A stretch of DNA of 64,000 nucleotides from Fodinibius salsisoli (GCF_026229185.1 NZ_JAGGJA010000005.1:1-64000); one strand, 5' to 3'. Shown: positions 42,961 through 52,322, numbered from the stretch's first letter. Notes: generated by a model from the letters alone, not told the origin. Translations and numbers: made by a program.

Positions 42961-43375
42961 AATGAAAAATTAAAAATGAAGAATTAGGAATATTTTTTAT
43001 TCAGAGTTACTAATATTGATCCCAATATTTTCTTTAATTCTTCACAGTCATCCAATAATGATTCTGCAATTTTGGGCGGAATGAGGTTACTATCTTTTAG
43101 AAGCCGGAGCCAATAATGTGTTTCCCGTGCCTCTTTATAAGATATGAACATTTTAGCTCTAAAATCTTTATTTGACTGCCCTCCAATAGCTTCTTCAATA
43201 TTTGCTCCGATAGATGTCCCGCTTTTTAAGATTTGTTTAGATAATACATATTCTTTTAAATCATTAACCATCATTTGATTTAATTTGACGATCCTCAATG
43301 CAAAATTATAGCTCTTATCCCTGATTACATTCTTCTCTTTCATATCGTGCAGAGTCTTATTTTTAATTTTTCATT
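42961..43375. repeat. Inverted repeat flanking an S23-type gene (unit A)
   Basis: AATGAAAAATTAAAAAT at 42961-42977 and its exact complement at 43359-43375 bracket the four-helix-bundle gene at 42984-43343. The right arm ends eight bases before the radC stop codon. The arms are low-complexity A/T, so some of the match could be chance, but the 17-base identity and the tight fit around one gene are notable. A second gene of the same family (48470-48829) is also bracketed by an inverted repeat. Confidence 0.6.
42984..43343 (-). CDS. Four-helix-bundle protein (S23 rRNA intervening-sequence protein family)
   Basis: This 119-residue helical protein carries the typical S23/IVP signature ILKSGTSIGANIEEAIGG at about residues 38-55, preceded by KSYNFALRIVKLNQMMVNDL and followed by FRAKMFISYKEARETHYWLR. 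Founders of the family are encoded in intervening sequences inserted into 23S rRNA genes. The family is also related to the Avd protein of diversity-generating retroelements. Function is unknown. The gene stands outside rRNA between argS and radC and is bracketed by an inverted repeat. The reading frame is complete. Confidence 0.85.
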   Translation of the reverse strand: MKEKNVIRDKSYNFALRIVKLNQMMVNDLKEYVLSKQILKSGTSIGANIEEAIGGQSNKDFRAKMFISYKEARETHYWLRLLKDSNLIPPKIAESLLDDCEELKKILGSILVTLNKKYS

Positions 43376-43383
43376 GAGAATTT

Positions 43384-44103
43384 TTAATTCAAGAACCCTT
43401 TAGCGCGGAAGCTTGTATAGCCGTCGCCGGCAATGATGATATGGTCATCCACAGGAATGCCCAGTAGTTTGCCCGATTTTGCGATACGGTTGGTCAGCTG
43501 GATATCTGCCTTCGATTCTTTATTCTGTCCACTGGGATGGTTGTGCAGCAATAAAATGCTGTTGGCCTCATTCATCACGGACTGACGCATAACTTCGGCC
43601 GGATCCACAATAGTAGCGGTAGAGCCGCCAGAGCTGATCTTTTTGTACCCCATCACCACTTTAGCATTATTCAGGAAGGCCACGATGAACACTTCTTTGG
43701 TGAGGTCGCGCAACTTCGGGCCAAAATAAGCTACCGCATCTTGTGGAGAAGTGATCTGTATTTGCTCGCCCAGACTGGCCATCTGGATACGGCGGGCCAG
43801 CTCAAAAACGGCTTCCAGTGTCAGAGATTTCACTTTACCCATGCCGGGAATGATCTTTAGATCTTGCCACTCTTTGCGCGCTAAGTAGCGAAGCCCGTCA
43901 AAATGATCGAGCAGGGCTTGTGCCATCTGGATGACATTCATCTTCCGGCTGCCGGTCCGCAACAGGATAGCCAGCAGTTCCGCATCCGAAAGACTTTCGC
44001 TGCCATAATTCATTAGTTTTTCCCGGGGCTGCTCATCGGGACTCATTTCTTTGACGGTTCGCTTTAAAAAATCATCGGCCTCAAACTGCTCTTGATCAGA
44101 CAT
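43384..44103 (-). CDS. radC: DNA repair protein RadC family (JAMM domain)
   Basis: This 239-residue protein has an N-terminal helix-hairpin-helix-type domain (LSDAELLAILLRTGSRKMNV, LKIIPGMGKVKSLTLEAVFE) and a C-terminal JAMM/MPN metallopeptidase-like domain. The metal motif LLHNHPSGQNKESKADI is at about 193-209, with EVFIVAFLNNAKVVMGY before it. RadC proteins are widespread and often carried on mobile elements; their exact function is uncertain. It is divergent from the DUF5916 gene. An S23-type gene follows directly at its 3' end. Confidence 0.9.
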   Translation of the reverse strand: MSDQEQFEADDFLKRTVKEMSPDEQPREKLMNYGSESLSDAELLAILLRTGSRKMNVIQMAQALLDHFDGLRYLARKEWQDLKIIPGMGKVKSLTLEAVFELARRIQMASLGEQIQITSPQDAVAYFGPKLRDLTKEVFIVAFLNNAKVVMGYKKISSGGSTATIVDPAEVMRQSVMNEANSILLLHNHPSGQNKESKADIQLTNRIAKSGKLLGIPVDDHIIIAGDGYTSFRAKGFLN

Positions 44104-44306
44104 AATCCTCCTCTTTTGGAATTGGTATTTATAGTAAGACCGTTTTAGGAGAGAATCCTTACAAAAAAAATATCACAAAGGGCTAAGCCAGTAGATAAGG
44201 ACATTTTCATCATCTTTAACAACCTTTAAAACGCGAATTGTAACAAATTCCGATATTTTCGTATCAAAATATAAACACTCTAAAACCATTGTAATTAAGA
44301 TTCTGC

Positions 44307-46583
44307 ATGTTCCAAACTATTTTCATACGAACAGTTACCCTGGTATTACTATTAACAGCAGGACTATTTATCCATATGCCCATTGCTCAGGGGCAAGCGC
44401 CGGCTACAGGCGAAAAGCTTTACCCCCTTCAAATAGAAAGCGATATTGAAATTACCGGCCGACTAACACACCCGGCTTGGCAGAAAGCACCTTCTGTGTT
44501 TATAGAGAACCAACTGCAACCCAATGAAGATGAGCCGGCACCCGTAAATACGGAAGTGAAGGTACTGTATAGCCGAAAAAATATTTATATAGGATTTATC
44601 AGCAGCGATCCAAATCCCGACAGGATTCGGGCCCATATTTCAGATCGGGATAACAGTTTTGGAGATGATTTTATAGGAGTTTTTTTGGATCCATTTAATA
44701 ATAATAAGCACGTCTACGAATTTTTTGTCAATCCGCTGGGAATACAGATGGATGCTATGCGGACGGATAATAACGAGAACATGAATTTTGATGTTCTTTG
44801 GCAATCAAAGGGAGCAGTAACTGATTCCGGTTACCGGGCGGTAATGAAGATTCCCTTCAAAAGCCTTAATTTTCCAGAGCGAAAGATACAGAACTGGTCT
44901 ATACAATTTCTTCGTAATTATCCCCGAAGTAACCGGTACCAGCTGGTGTGGACTGATGTTGAACTTGATAACTCATGTCTGGTGTGCCAGAATGGAACGC
45001 TGGCCGGTATGCAGAATATCGAAAGTTCAAACACGGTCGAGCTCATTCCCTATGGCATGAGCTATCAGGGGAGTACCATCAACGATACAGACAATCCGTC
45101 GTCAGGATTAGATCACGGGCCTGTAAAGGCACGATTTGGTGGGAGTATTGCCTATGCACCCACTTCTACTACTTCACTGGATGCAGTCGTTAACCCCGAC
45201 TTTAGCCAGCTTGAAACAGATGCAGCCCAGATTGGCGTAAATGAAACGTTCGCGTTGTTTTATCCAGAAAAGAGACCCTTCTTTATGCGCGGTGCAGACC
45301 TTTTCAGAACTTCTGAGGACCTATTCTATTCCCGGATGATTAATCATCCGCTGGGGGCCGGTAAAGTCACTCAGAAATCCGGTAATTATACCTTGGCCCT
45401 CTTAACGGCCTACGACCGGGATACTCCTTTTATTGTACCAGGATTGCAAGGAAGTTCCTTCATTCGATCTGATAAGGATATGTATAGCAATATTCTGCGT
45501 GCGAAGTACAATATTGGATCTGAATCGCATATCGGCAGTTTGGTAACGACCCGTAACCAGGCTGAGGGAGATGGGTTTAATTATCTTGGAAGCATCGATT
45601 GGAATGTGATGCTGGCGGATCACTACTACATCAACGGACAGCTTGGGTACACCTCCACCAGGGAATTACAGGATACTACCCTTGAAAATGGGGAAAGAGT
45701 CTTTGGCAAAAGCGGCTATGATGCAGCTTTTAATGGTGAGCAGTACACGGGAACAATGGTTAATGCCGAATTTGAACGCGAAGCCAAGTATTATAACTTT
45801 TCGGTTTCTTATGAATCATTTTCGCCTACTTTCCAAGCCCAAAACGGCTTTATCAATCGAATTGACCGAAGGACGTTCGAAGCAGACCAAAGTTTATCAT
45901 ACTACCCTAACTTTAGCTGGTTGGCCAACGGCAGTATAAACATGAGTGCCAGTTGGAGGTACAACTTTTCCGGAACATTTCAGGAGCGCTATATTTTTGC
46001 AGGAATTAGTAATAGGCTTGCTGGGCAAACACGGCTTTCCATTAACTACTTGCCATTGAATGATGAACGTTTTCGCGGAACGTTCTTTAGAAATCTCCAG
46101 CGCATGATGATAAACCTTAATAGCAGTCCGGCAGATATTATTTCACTGGGCCTGTCGACAGACTTTGGTCGTTATGTCAACAGAAGTAGTAATCCCACGG
46201 TTGGTCATGGGTATAATTTTTCCGCTGAGGCAGTCTTAAAACCATCCGCGCGCCTGGAGCTATCGGCCGATTACAGCTATTCTACGCTTTCATCATTGGA
46301 TGATTCTGAAACTTACTACAGTGGAAATATACTTAGGGTAACCGGAAGATATAATTTTACCCGAAAATTGTTTGCCCGGGTTATCGGTCAGTACAACTCT
46401 TTTAGCGAACAGCTGCAGCTTTATCCGCTGGTGTACTATAAGGTTAATCCTTTTACTAAGTTTTATATGGGTATGACGGATAATTTGCGCCACTTTGACC
46501 AATCCGCTCCTGGCAGTTTTGAGGGCTATAAAGAGACTAATCGCCAGTTCTTTGTGAAGTTCCAGTACTTAATTCGCAGCTGA
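44307..46583 (+). CDS. DUF5916-type outer-membrane protein with CBM9-like N-terminal domain
   Basis: This 758-residue exported protein has a signal peptide (LVLLLTAGLFIHMPIAQGQ), then a carbohydrate-binding family 9-like domain at about 40-230 (IESDIEITGRLTHPAWQKAP, VLYSRKNIYIGFISSD, DFIGVFLDPF, YRAVMKIPFKSLNF). A long beta-rich C-terminal region follows (LDAVVNPDFSQLETDAAQIG, FYPEKRPFFMRG) and ends in aromatic residues, consistent with a barrel (QFFVKFQYLIRS). Such proteins are common in Bacteroidota, and their substrates are unknown. It stands alone and is divergent from radC. Confidence 0.8.
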   Translation: MFQTIFIRTVTLVLLLTAGLFIHMPIAQGQAPATGEKLYPLQIESDIEITGRLTHPAWQKAPSVFIENQLQPNEDEPAPVNTEVKVLYSRKNIYIGFISSDPNPDRIRAHISDRDNSFGDDFIGVFLDPFNNNKHVYEFFVNPLGIQMDAMRTDNNENMNFDVLWQSKGAVTDSGYRAVMKIPFKSLNFPERKIQNWSIQFLRNYPRSNRYQLVWTDVELDNSCLVCQNGTLAGMQNIESSNTVELIPYGMSYQGSTINDTDNPSSGLDHGPVKARFGGSIAYAPTSTTSLDAVVNPDFSQLETDAAQIGVNETFALFYPEKRPFFMRGADLFRTSEDLFYSRMINHPLGAGKVTQKSGNYTLALLTAYDRDTPFIVPGLQGSSFIRSDKDMYSNILRAKYNIGSESHIGSLVTTRNQAEGDGFNYLGSIDWNVMLADHYYINGQLGYTSTRELQDTTLENGERVFGKSGYDAAFNGEQYTGTMVNAEFEREAKYYNFSVSYESFSPTFQAQNGFINRIDRRTFEADQSLSYYPNFSWLANGSINMSASWRYNFSGTFQERYIFAGISNRLAGQTRLSINYLPLNDERFRGTFFRNLQRMMINLNSSPADIISLGLSTDFGRYVNRSSNPTVGHGYNFSAEAVLKPSARLELSADYSYSTLSSLDDSETYYSGNILRVTGRYNFTRKLFARVIGQYNSFSEQLQLYPLVYYKVNPFTKFYMGMTDNLRHFDQSAPGSFEGYKETNRQFFVKFQYLIRS

Positions 46584-46662
46584 TAAATGGGAAGGTGAGA
46601 CGTACGATGTAAAAGGACAGGTCAATCTTTTTACGGTTGGCTCTTCGTATCTGCTGGCTGAA

Positions 46663-47853
46663 CTAATTCTCATCCGGGCCGCCCATGAGAGGCTCATTCA
46701 TAGCGCGGATACTGGCATTGGGAAGACCCTCGGGATAGTTATGTTTGCAAATCTCCAGCACTTCAATGACAATATCCAGGTGGAGCTGTTTGGAGTCCTC
46801 ATAAAAATCCTGGGCTTCATCGCTGAGTTTAGGCTTGCCGTGCAGGGGTTTGTCGCTCACGCAAAGCAGCGTTGCGTTAGGGATGCGATAGCGATATCCG
46901 TTGGTTGCTACCGTGGCAGATTCCATGTCCACAGCAATACTGCGACTCATATGGATCTGTTCTACGCTTCGCCGTTTGGCGAACTCCCAGTTACGGTTCG
47001 CTGTCGTAAAGATGGTTCCCAGCCGGTGATTTCGGTTATATTTGTCCAGCACCTCTTTGAGATATACATTGAGCAGATAGTTCGGCGTGATGGGTATGTT
47101 GAGTGGAAGGGTATCATCCAGCACGCCGTCATTACGCATAAATCCGGTGGCAAGCACAAAGTCACCAATTTCCTGGTGGTTTCGAAGCCCCCCACAGTGA
47201 CCAACCATGATCATAGCATCTGGACGAAGGACCGCCACGTGATCGGTAATGGTTTTGGCATTGGCAGGTCCCACTCCAATATTGACCAGCGTAATACCTT
47301 TATTGTCATCCAGCTTGTGGTGGTAGGCTGGCATCTGAACGCCCTTGCGCTCAGGCTTAATGCAATCGGGAAATTTATCCAGAAATACCTCTACGTGCAT
47401 ATCGTAGTTGGTGAATAGAATGTAGCGTTGAAAGTCTTCGGGTTGGGTTCCGGTATAATGCTCCAGCCGGTTGAGCGATATTTCGATACGTTCAGGGTTA
47501 AAAAGGAATAACTTTTTTTGGGTGATATCCCATTCGTCTTCGTCGGTATTGTCCAGCAGTTCCGGATCATTGAGGGCCAGGCGGTCTCTTGACGGAATGA
47601 TCTTAATTTCAGCTCCCTTGGTGGCCAGTTTTTTGAGCTCTCGGACTAAGTACCAGCGAAATGATTTGGGCCGGGCCATTTCTCCGGTAATTATTGGATT
47701 GTGTTTGGACCAAGAACGTTTGACCAGTACCTTCGGATATTCTCCACCTTGATAAATGGACTCCATCGTATCGCAGGCTTGTTCGACGATAGGATGGATG
47801 TCAGATGTGGAGTTAAGGTCTTCTTCAGCTTGAAATTCAAATCGATCTGCCAT
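46663..47853 (-). CDS. amn: AMP nucleosidase
   Basis: Amn splits AMP into adenine and ribose 5-phosphate. The 396-residue protein has an N-terminal regulatory domain and a C-terminal nucleoside phosphorylase-like domain with VNIGVGPANAKTITDHVAVL, IMVGHCGGLRNHQEIGDFVL and the conserved SIAVDMESATVATNGYRYRI, where the M-E-S-A glutamate contacts the ribose. The motif pattern and length match bacterial AMP nucleosidase rather than MTA/SAH nucleosidase. It is divergent from the Nudix gene, 14 bases apart at the starts. Confidence 0.9.
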   Translation of the reverse strand: MADRFEFQAEEDLNSTSDIHPIVEQACDTMESIYQGGEYPKVLVKRSWSKHNPIITGEMARPKSFRWYLVRELKKLATKGAEIKIIPSRDRLALNDPELLDNTDEDEWDITQKKLFLFNPERIEISLNRLEHYTGTQPEDFQRYILFTNYDMHVEVFLDKFPDCIKPERKGVQMPAYHHKLDDNKGITLVNIGVGPANAKTITDHVAVLRPDAMIMVGHCGGLRNHQEIGDFVLATGFMRNDGVLDDTLPLNIPITPNYLLNVYLKEVLDKYNRNHRLGTIFTTANRNWEFAKRRSVEQIHMSRSIAVDMESATVATNGYRYRIPNATLLCVSDKPLHGKPKLSDEAQDFYEDSKQLHLDIVIEVLEICKHNYPEGLPNASIRAMNEPLMGGPDEN

Positions 47854-47867
47854 AAACGAATTCTCTT

Positions 47868-48437
47868 ATGAGTCAAAAAACATTTCCTTTTACCATAGAA
47901 CCATGGCTGGTAACGGATGAAAATAAGGAATATAAAACACCAATATTCAATCTTCTTCGTCGAAATATGAGGCTTGAGGCAGAGGGGGAATCCAACGAGG
48001 CGGCCTTCTATGTGCTGGAAGCCCCGCAATGGGTGAACGTACTCCCCATAACAGAAGAAGAGGAGGTAGTATTGGTTGAGCAGTATCGGTATGGCATTGA
48101 GCAGCCTACACTGGAGATTCCCGGCGGTATGGTTGATCCCGGAGAGTCAGCACGGGAGGCGGCAGAGCGCGAGCTGTTGGAAGAGACGGGCTACCAGGGC
48201 AATCGCTGGCAAGGATTGGGTAAAGTGAGTGCCAATCCGGCTATTATGACAAATTACGCCCATCTGTTTTTAGCCGAAGGATGTAGCTATGAACAAGCGA
48301 TTAGCCCGGATGAACACGAGCGTTTCCATATCCATAAGCTGCCCATGGAGGCCTTTTTGGGCCATGTCGCTGATGGGACGATCCATCACAGTATTGTAGT
48401 AGCTGCGGTGGCGAAGTATCTGTTGATCAAGAATTGA
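47868..48437 (+). CDS. Nudix hydrolase (ADP-ribose pyrophosphatase type)
   Basis: This 189-residue hydrolase has a complete Nudix box, GGMVDPGESAREAAERELLE then ETG, at about residues 85-107, followed by NPAIMTNYAHLFLAEGC. The upstream strand VVLVEQYRYGIEQPTLEIPG is typical of the ADP-ribose pyrophosphatase subgroup. Likely substrates are ADP-ribose or a related nucleotide diphosphate sugar. Its stop is directly followed by the left arm of the inverted repeat of unit B. Its start is 14 bases from the divergent amn gene, another nucleotide-degrading enzyme. Confidence 0.85.
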   Translation: MSQKTFPFTIEPWLVTDENKEYKTPIFNLLRRNMRLEAEGESNEAAFYVLEAPQWVNVLPITEEEEVVLVEQYRYGIEQPTLEIPGGMVDPGESAREAAERELLEETGYQGNRWQGLGKVSANPAIMTNYAHLFLAEGCSYEQAISPDEHERFHIHKLPMEAFLGHVADGTIHHSIVVAAVAKYLLIKN

Positions 48438-48438
48438 A

Positions 48439-49006
48439 AGGTAAGATGGCAAAGGTGAAATGGCAGACGTTACTGGTGGGTGCTTTTCATTAAGTTGGAT
48501 AGCATCGCAAAAGTATGGTTTAGCTTTTCTCCTATATTTTCGGGCTTATTATCCACCAGATAGTTGAGTCTTTCAGCAATTTCTAGCTGGGTGTCGATTT
48601 CAACCAGTGACGAACGAGTAATTTCGTAAAACCTTCGGCGCTCTTTAGAAGACGAACGTGCAGCTCCTTCAGCAATATTAGAAGAAATTGAAACAGAGGC
48701 TCAACGTAATTGAGAGGTTGGTCCATACAATTCATGTTTGGGAAAGGAATCCGTAAGTTTATAAATATCGGCACTTAGTTCTATAGCTGATTTCCAGACA
48801 TCCATATTCTTGTGACTAAGCTGAATCATAATTCTACCAGTTATATTTAAACTTGTTTTGTAATAAATAAGACCGCTGAGAAGGGGAATCCTTACAGAAA
48901 AACTTAAAATAAAGGCAAACAGAAGGTGACAGATGGCAGAAGAGCAACGTGAGAGGATTCCTGTTTAACCTTTAATGTCTGTCATTTCACCTTTGCCATT
49001 TTACCT
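48439..49006. repeat. Inverted repeat flanking a second S23-type gene (unit B)
   Basis: A 30-base arm at 48439-48468 (AGGTAAGATGGCAAAGG at its left) matches the reverse complement of 48977-49006 at 28 of 30 positions. The unit is 568 bases and contains the broken four-helix-bundle gene. Its left arm begins two bases after the Nudix stop codon. A partial third copy of the motif (GGTGACAGATGGCAGA) lies near 48935. The arrangement repeats that of unit A and is not explained by transcription termination, because the arms are about 510 bases apart. The rest of the 48438-49182 gap contains no other gene. Confidence 0.7.
48470..48829 (-). pseudogene. S23-type four-helix-bundle gene with in-frame TGA
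   Basis: Read from ATG at 48827-48829, the frame gives SHKNMDVWKSAIELSADIYK and SFPKHELYGPTSQLR, then TGA at 48701-48703, and continues unshifted as ASVSISSNIAEGAARSS and on to a TAA at 48470-48472. The consensus of this family is S-Q-L-R-R-A-S-x-S-I-P-x-N-I-A-E-G, so the TGA stands where arginine is expected (CGA to TGA is one change). The reading frame is otherwise complete at 119 codons. The product would be truncated and inactive unless the stop is read through. It is bracketed by the inverted repeat of unit B. Confidence 0.8.
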
Positions 49007-49182
49007 CTTTTACCTTCATTGAATCTTCAAGAATAATGGGTACCTTCGCTTTTCAAAAGATTTATTGCAGTAAAGGGGCGATCATTTTATCATATAAAGA
49101 CTAAATATGGCGGGCGCCCTGTAGATATGCGAACAAGCCGACCCATTAGAAGTATATTGATAATTAACGTTGAACCTCGATT

Positions 49183-49656
49183 ATGATTGAAACCGGAGAA
49201 AAGATAGATACCAATTTTAAGCTCGATATTGTAAAAGATGGCGAAGAACAGAAAGTCTCTTTTGATGAGCTGTTAGATCGTCCGACCATCGTTTCTGTAT
49301 ATATGCGTAACAATACCTCCGGTTGCGATAAGCAGAATAAAAGTTTAGCGGAACATGCGGATTGGTTTGATGAACACGGATATAACCTGGTAGCCATTAG
49401 CAAAGACACCTGCGGCTCGCACAAGAACTATGCTGAGAAGTTGGGCATCAACTATATTTTGGCATCCGATCCGGCGTATAAGTTTGCTGAAGCGACGGAT
49501 TCGGTTGTAGAAAAAAATATGTTTGGCAACAAATACAATGCCCCCACGCGGTCGGCATACCTGCTTGATACCGATGGTACCGTCAAAGCTATTATTGAAA
49601 AAATTAATACTAAAGATCATGCTTCTGAGTTAAAAAGTATGATCGAAAACTTGTAG
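49183..49656 (+). CDS. Peroxiredoxin-like protein (Bcp/redoxin family)
   Basis: This 157-residue thioredoxin-fold protein resembles thiol peroxidases of the Bcp type. The active-site region is VSVYMRNNTSGCDKQNKSLA, with the peroxidatic cysteine in T-S-G-C and the usual threonine three residues before. The family's P-x-x-x-T is altered (R-N-N-T). VAISKDTCGSHKNYAEKLGI with a possible resolving cysteine follows. It likely reduces peroxides in the cytoplasm. It is followed 12 bases after the stop by topA, so the two may be co-transcribed. Confidence 0.8.
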   Translation: MIETGEKIDTNFKLDIVKDGEEQKVSFDELLDRPTIVSVYMRNNTSGCDKQNKSLAEHADWFDEHGYNLVAISKDTCGSHKNYAEKLGINYILASDPAYKFAEATDSVVEKNMFGNKYNAPTRSAYLLDTDGTVKAIIEKINTKDHASELKSMIENL

Positions 49657-49668
49657 AAAAGCATTTTT

Positions 49669-52215
49669 ATGAAGTCTCTTGTAATTGTAGAGTCACCTAC
49701 GAAAATTAAAACCCTGAAGAAGTACCTGCCGAAGGACTATGTGATTGATTCTTCGATGGGGCATATTCGTGATCTTCCGGCCAATGCCAAGGAAGTACCC
49801 AAAAAATTTAAAGGCGAAGAATGGGCCAACCTGGGGGTTAATACGGATAAAGATTTTGAGCCGCTCTACGTCATCCCATCCAGCAAAAAGAAGGTGGTTA
49901 GGCGCCTGAAAAAAGAGCTGAAAGATGCGGATGAGCTTATCCTGGCGACGGATGAAGACCGCGAAGGGGAAGCCATTTCGTGGCACCTGACGGAAATATT
50001 AAAGCCGGATGTACCCGTTAAACGCATGGTCTTCCGCGAAATAACCAAAGAGGCCATCCAAGAAGCACTTAAGCATTTCCGTGATATTGATATCAACCTG
50101 GTGAATGCCCAGGAGGCGCGTCGAATCATTGATCGCCTGGCTGGATATACCATTTCGCCCCTGCTGTGGAAGAAGATTGCTCCCGGCCTGTCTGCGGGAC
50201 GTGTCCAGTCCGTAGCCGTTCGTTTTTTAGTAGAGCGGGAACGGGAGCGGATGAAGTTCCGGTCTGCCCGGTATTGGGATTTGAAAGCCAAGCTGCATAA
50301 GCTGGAGGATGAACATATTTTTGAAGCAGACCTTACGCATCTCGACGGTAAGCGTTTGGCGTCGGGTAAGGATTTTGATGAAAATACCGGCAAGCTCAAG
50401 AAGCCCAAAAAAGTAGTTCTGTTGGATGATGAGTCTGCTTCCGAACTTCGTGACGATCTGGATGAAGCAGAATGGCGCGTTTCTGAGGTGAAAAAGAACC
50501 GGAAGAAGCGTAATCCTTCGCCGGCCTTTATCACTTCTACGCTGCAGCAGGAAGCCAACCGGAAGCTGAATTTCTCGGCGAAACAGACCATGGGAGTCGC
50601 CCAAAAACTGTACGAGAATGGATACATTACCTACATGCGTACAGACTCAGCCCGTTTGTCTGGACAGGCCATTAATGCGGCACGTAATGCCGTAAAAGAT
50701 GAGTATGGTGAAGAGTACCTGTTTGAACGCGTTCGGAATTACGGGGGAGGAACAGGAGCACAGGAAGCTCACGAGGCTATCCGTCCGGCGGGCAGCAGTT
50801 TTAGAAAGCCCGAAGAGGCCGGCTTGCGAGGTGCCCAGTTTAAGCTTTATGATTTAATCTGGAAACGAACTATTGCCACGCAGATGGCTCGAGCAGAGCT
50901 CGAGTTTACGAATGTGACCATCGAAGCTAAAGCCAATGGTAAGGTAGCCGAGTTCAAGACCAGCGGAAAGAAAATTATCTTCCCCGGCTTTTTCAGAGCT
51001 TATGTAGAGGGAAGCGACGATCCGGATGCAGCACTTGAAAACCAAGAGCGGTTTTTGCCGGAGCTGAACGAAAAGGAAGAAGTGATAGAAGAAGGCATTG
51101 AACCTATTTCTCACGAAACCAAACCACCGGCCCGATATACTGAGGCAACGCTGGTAAAAGAATTGGAAAAGCGGGGGGTCGGCCGACCCAGTACGTATGC
51201 ATCCATTATTAGTACGGTGCAAAACCGGGGCTATGTAGAAGCCGAAGGCAAAACTTTGATACCGACCTTTACTGCTTTTGCCGTAACCGAGCTGCTGGAA
51301 AAGAACCTGCACGACCTTGTGGACAGTGATTTCACCTCAGAGATGGAGGCCAAACTGGATGAAATTGCCCATGGTAAGCTTGATACCAACAATTATTTGA
51401 GCGCTTACTATAAAGGAGATAAAGGACTCAAAGCCAAAGTTGATGAACAGGAGGATGAGATTGACCCTCAGGAGGCACGTCACCTTAATCTTCCACTTGA
51501 GGGCCTGAATGGGATTAAGGTCTTTGTAGGGCGATACGGTCCTTACATCAAGCAGGAAAAAGATGGAGAAGAGCTGACGACTTCCATACCGGACAGCTGG
51601 AAACCCAGTGATATTACGGTTGAAAAGCTGGAAGAACTGATGAAAGCCGAAGAGGAGGGACCCAAGTCCATTGGTGACCACCCGGATGCCGGAGAGCCGA
51701 TCTTTATTCTAAATGGACGGTACGGCCCTTATGTGCAGGTTGGGGAAGTAACGGAAGATAATAAAAAACCCCAGCGTGCTTCATTGTTAAAAGGGATGAA
51801 GCCGGAGGATGTGGATCTGGAGTTAGCCCTGCGCCTGCTGGAATTACCACGTCCACTGGGGGACCACCCCGAAACCGGAAAGGTTATCAAAGCCGGTGTC
51901 GGCCGATATGGTCCTTTTGTAGTGCATGATGGCACCTTTGCTTCTTTGAAGCGAAAAGACCACGTGCTGGATATTGAGCTTGACCGGGCAGTAGAGCTTT
52001 TGGAACAGAAGAAAAAGAAAAAGTCTGGTGGTCGTTCGGTCATCAAGGATCTGGGAGAGCATCCCGAGAATGGTAAAAAGGTTCGGGTGATGGACGGTCG
52101 TTATGGCCCTTACATCAAATATGGGAAGACTAACATCAGTTTGCCTGATGACTTCGATCCTGAAGAGGTATCCATGGATATAGCGATACAATTGATAACA
52201 GAAAAAGGAAAGTAA
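49669..52215 (+). CDS. topA: DNA topoisomerase I
   Basis: TopA relaxes negative supercoils by transient single-strand cleavage. The 848-residue protein begins with the TOPRIM domain (VIVESPTKIKTLKKYLPKDY, then ILATDEDREGEAISWHL with the acidic triad). The catalytic tyrosine is Y322 in YITYMRTDS. GVGRPSTYASIISTVQNRGY follows. The C-terminal 270 residues hold four G-R-Y-G-P-Y/F repeats with G-D/E-H-P-x-x-G-x motifs (Topo C-repeats) instead of the zinc fingers of the E. coli enzyme; no cysteine is visible in that part. Confidence 0.95.
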   Translation: MKSLVIVESPTKIKTLKKYLPKDYVIDSSMGHIRDLPANAKEVPKKFKGEEWANLGVNTDKDFEPLYVIPSSKKKVVRRLKKELKDADELILATDEDREGEAISWHLTEILKPDVPVKRMVFREITKEAIQEALKHFRDIDINLVNAQEARRIIDRLAGYTISPLLWKKIAPGLSAGRVQSVAVRFLVERERERMKFRSARYWDLKAKLHKLEDEHIFEADLTHLDGKRLASGKDFDENTGKLKKPKKVVLLDDESASELRDDLDEAEWRVSEVKKNRKKRNPSPAFITSTLQQEANRKLNFSAKQTMGVAQKLYENGYITYMRTDSARLSGQAINAARNAVKDEYGEEYLFERVRNYGGGTGAQEAHEAIRPAGSSFRKPEEAGLRGAQFKLYDLIWKRTIATQMARAELEFTNVTIEAKANGKVAEFKTSGKKIIFPGFFRAYVEGSDDPDAALENQERFLPELNEKEEVIEEGIEPISHETKPPARYTEATLVKELEKRGVGRPSTYASIISTVQNRGYVEAEGKTLIPTFTAFAVTELLEKNLHDLVDSDFTSEMEAKLDEIAHGKLDTNNYLSAYYKGDKGLKAKVDEQEDEIDPQEARHLNLPLEGLNGIKVFVGRYGPYIKQEKDGEELTTSIPDSWKPSDITVEKLEELMKAEEEGPKSIGDHPDAGEPIFILNGRYGPYVQVGEVTEDNKKPQRASLLKGMKPEDVDLELALRLLELPRPLGDHPETGKVIKAGVGRYGPFVVHDGTFASLKRKDHVLDIELDRAVELLEQKKKKKSGGRSVIKDLGEHPENGKKVRVMDGRYGPYIKYGKTNISLPDDFDPEEVSMDIAIQLITEKGK

Positions 52216-52225
52216 ATAGATGTAG

Positions 52226-52264
52226 GATGTGAAACGGTACGCCTGTCTTCTGCCGTTTTTCATC
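52226..52264 (+). terminator. Probable terminator after topA
   Basis: GATGTGAAACGG pairs with CCGTTTTTCATC (10 of 12 pairs) across a 15-base loop, and TTTATTT follows. It lies directly after the topA stop. Confidence 0.6.
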
Positions 52265-52322
52265 TTTATTTCCCAAAATTTCTACATGACAATGATCTGT
52301 TAGTTTTCTACTTTGGGGTGTC

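Noticed and set aside
42984-43343. Diversity-generating retroelement accessory protein (Avd-like)
   Set aside because: The fold family is related, but there is no reverse transcriptase, template repeat or variable repeat in the window.
48701-48703. Selenocysteine or recoded TGA in the S23 gene
   Set aside because: The position matches a conserved arginine, no SECIS-like hairpin is seen directly after it, and the gene family has no known selenoproteins.
48883-49182. Additional gene in the gap before the peroxiredoxin
   Set aside because: Only short frames without ribosome binding sites are present. The region holds the right arm of unit B and the leader of the next gene.
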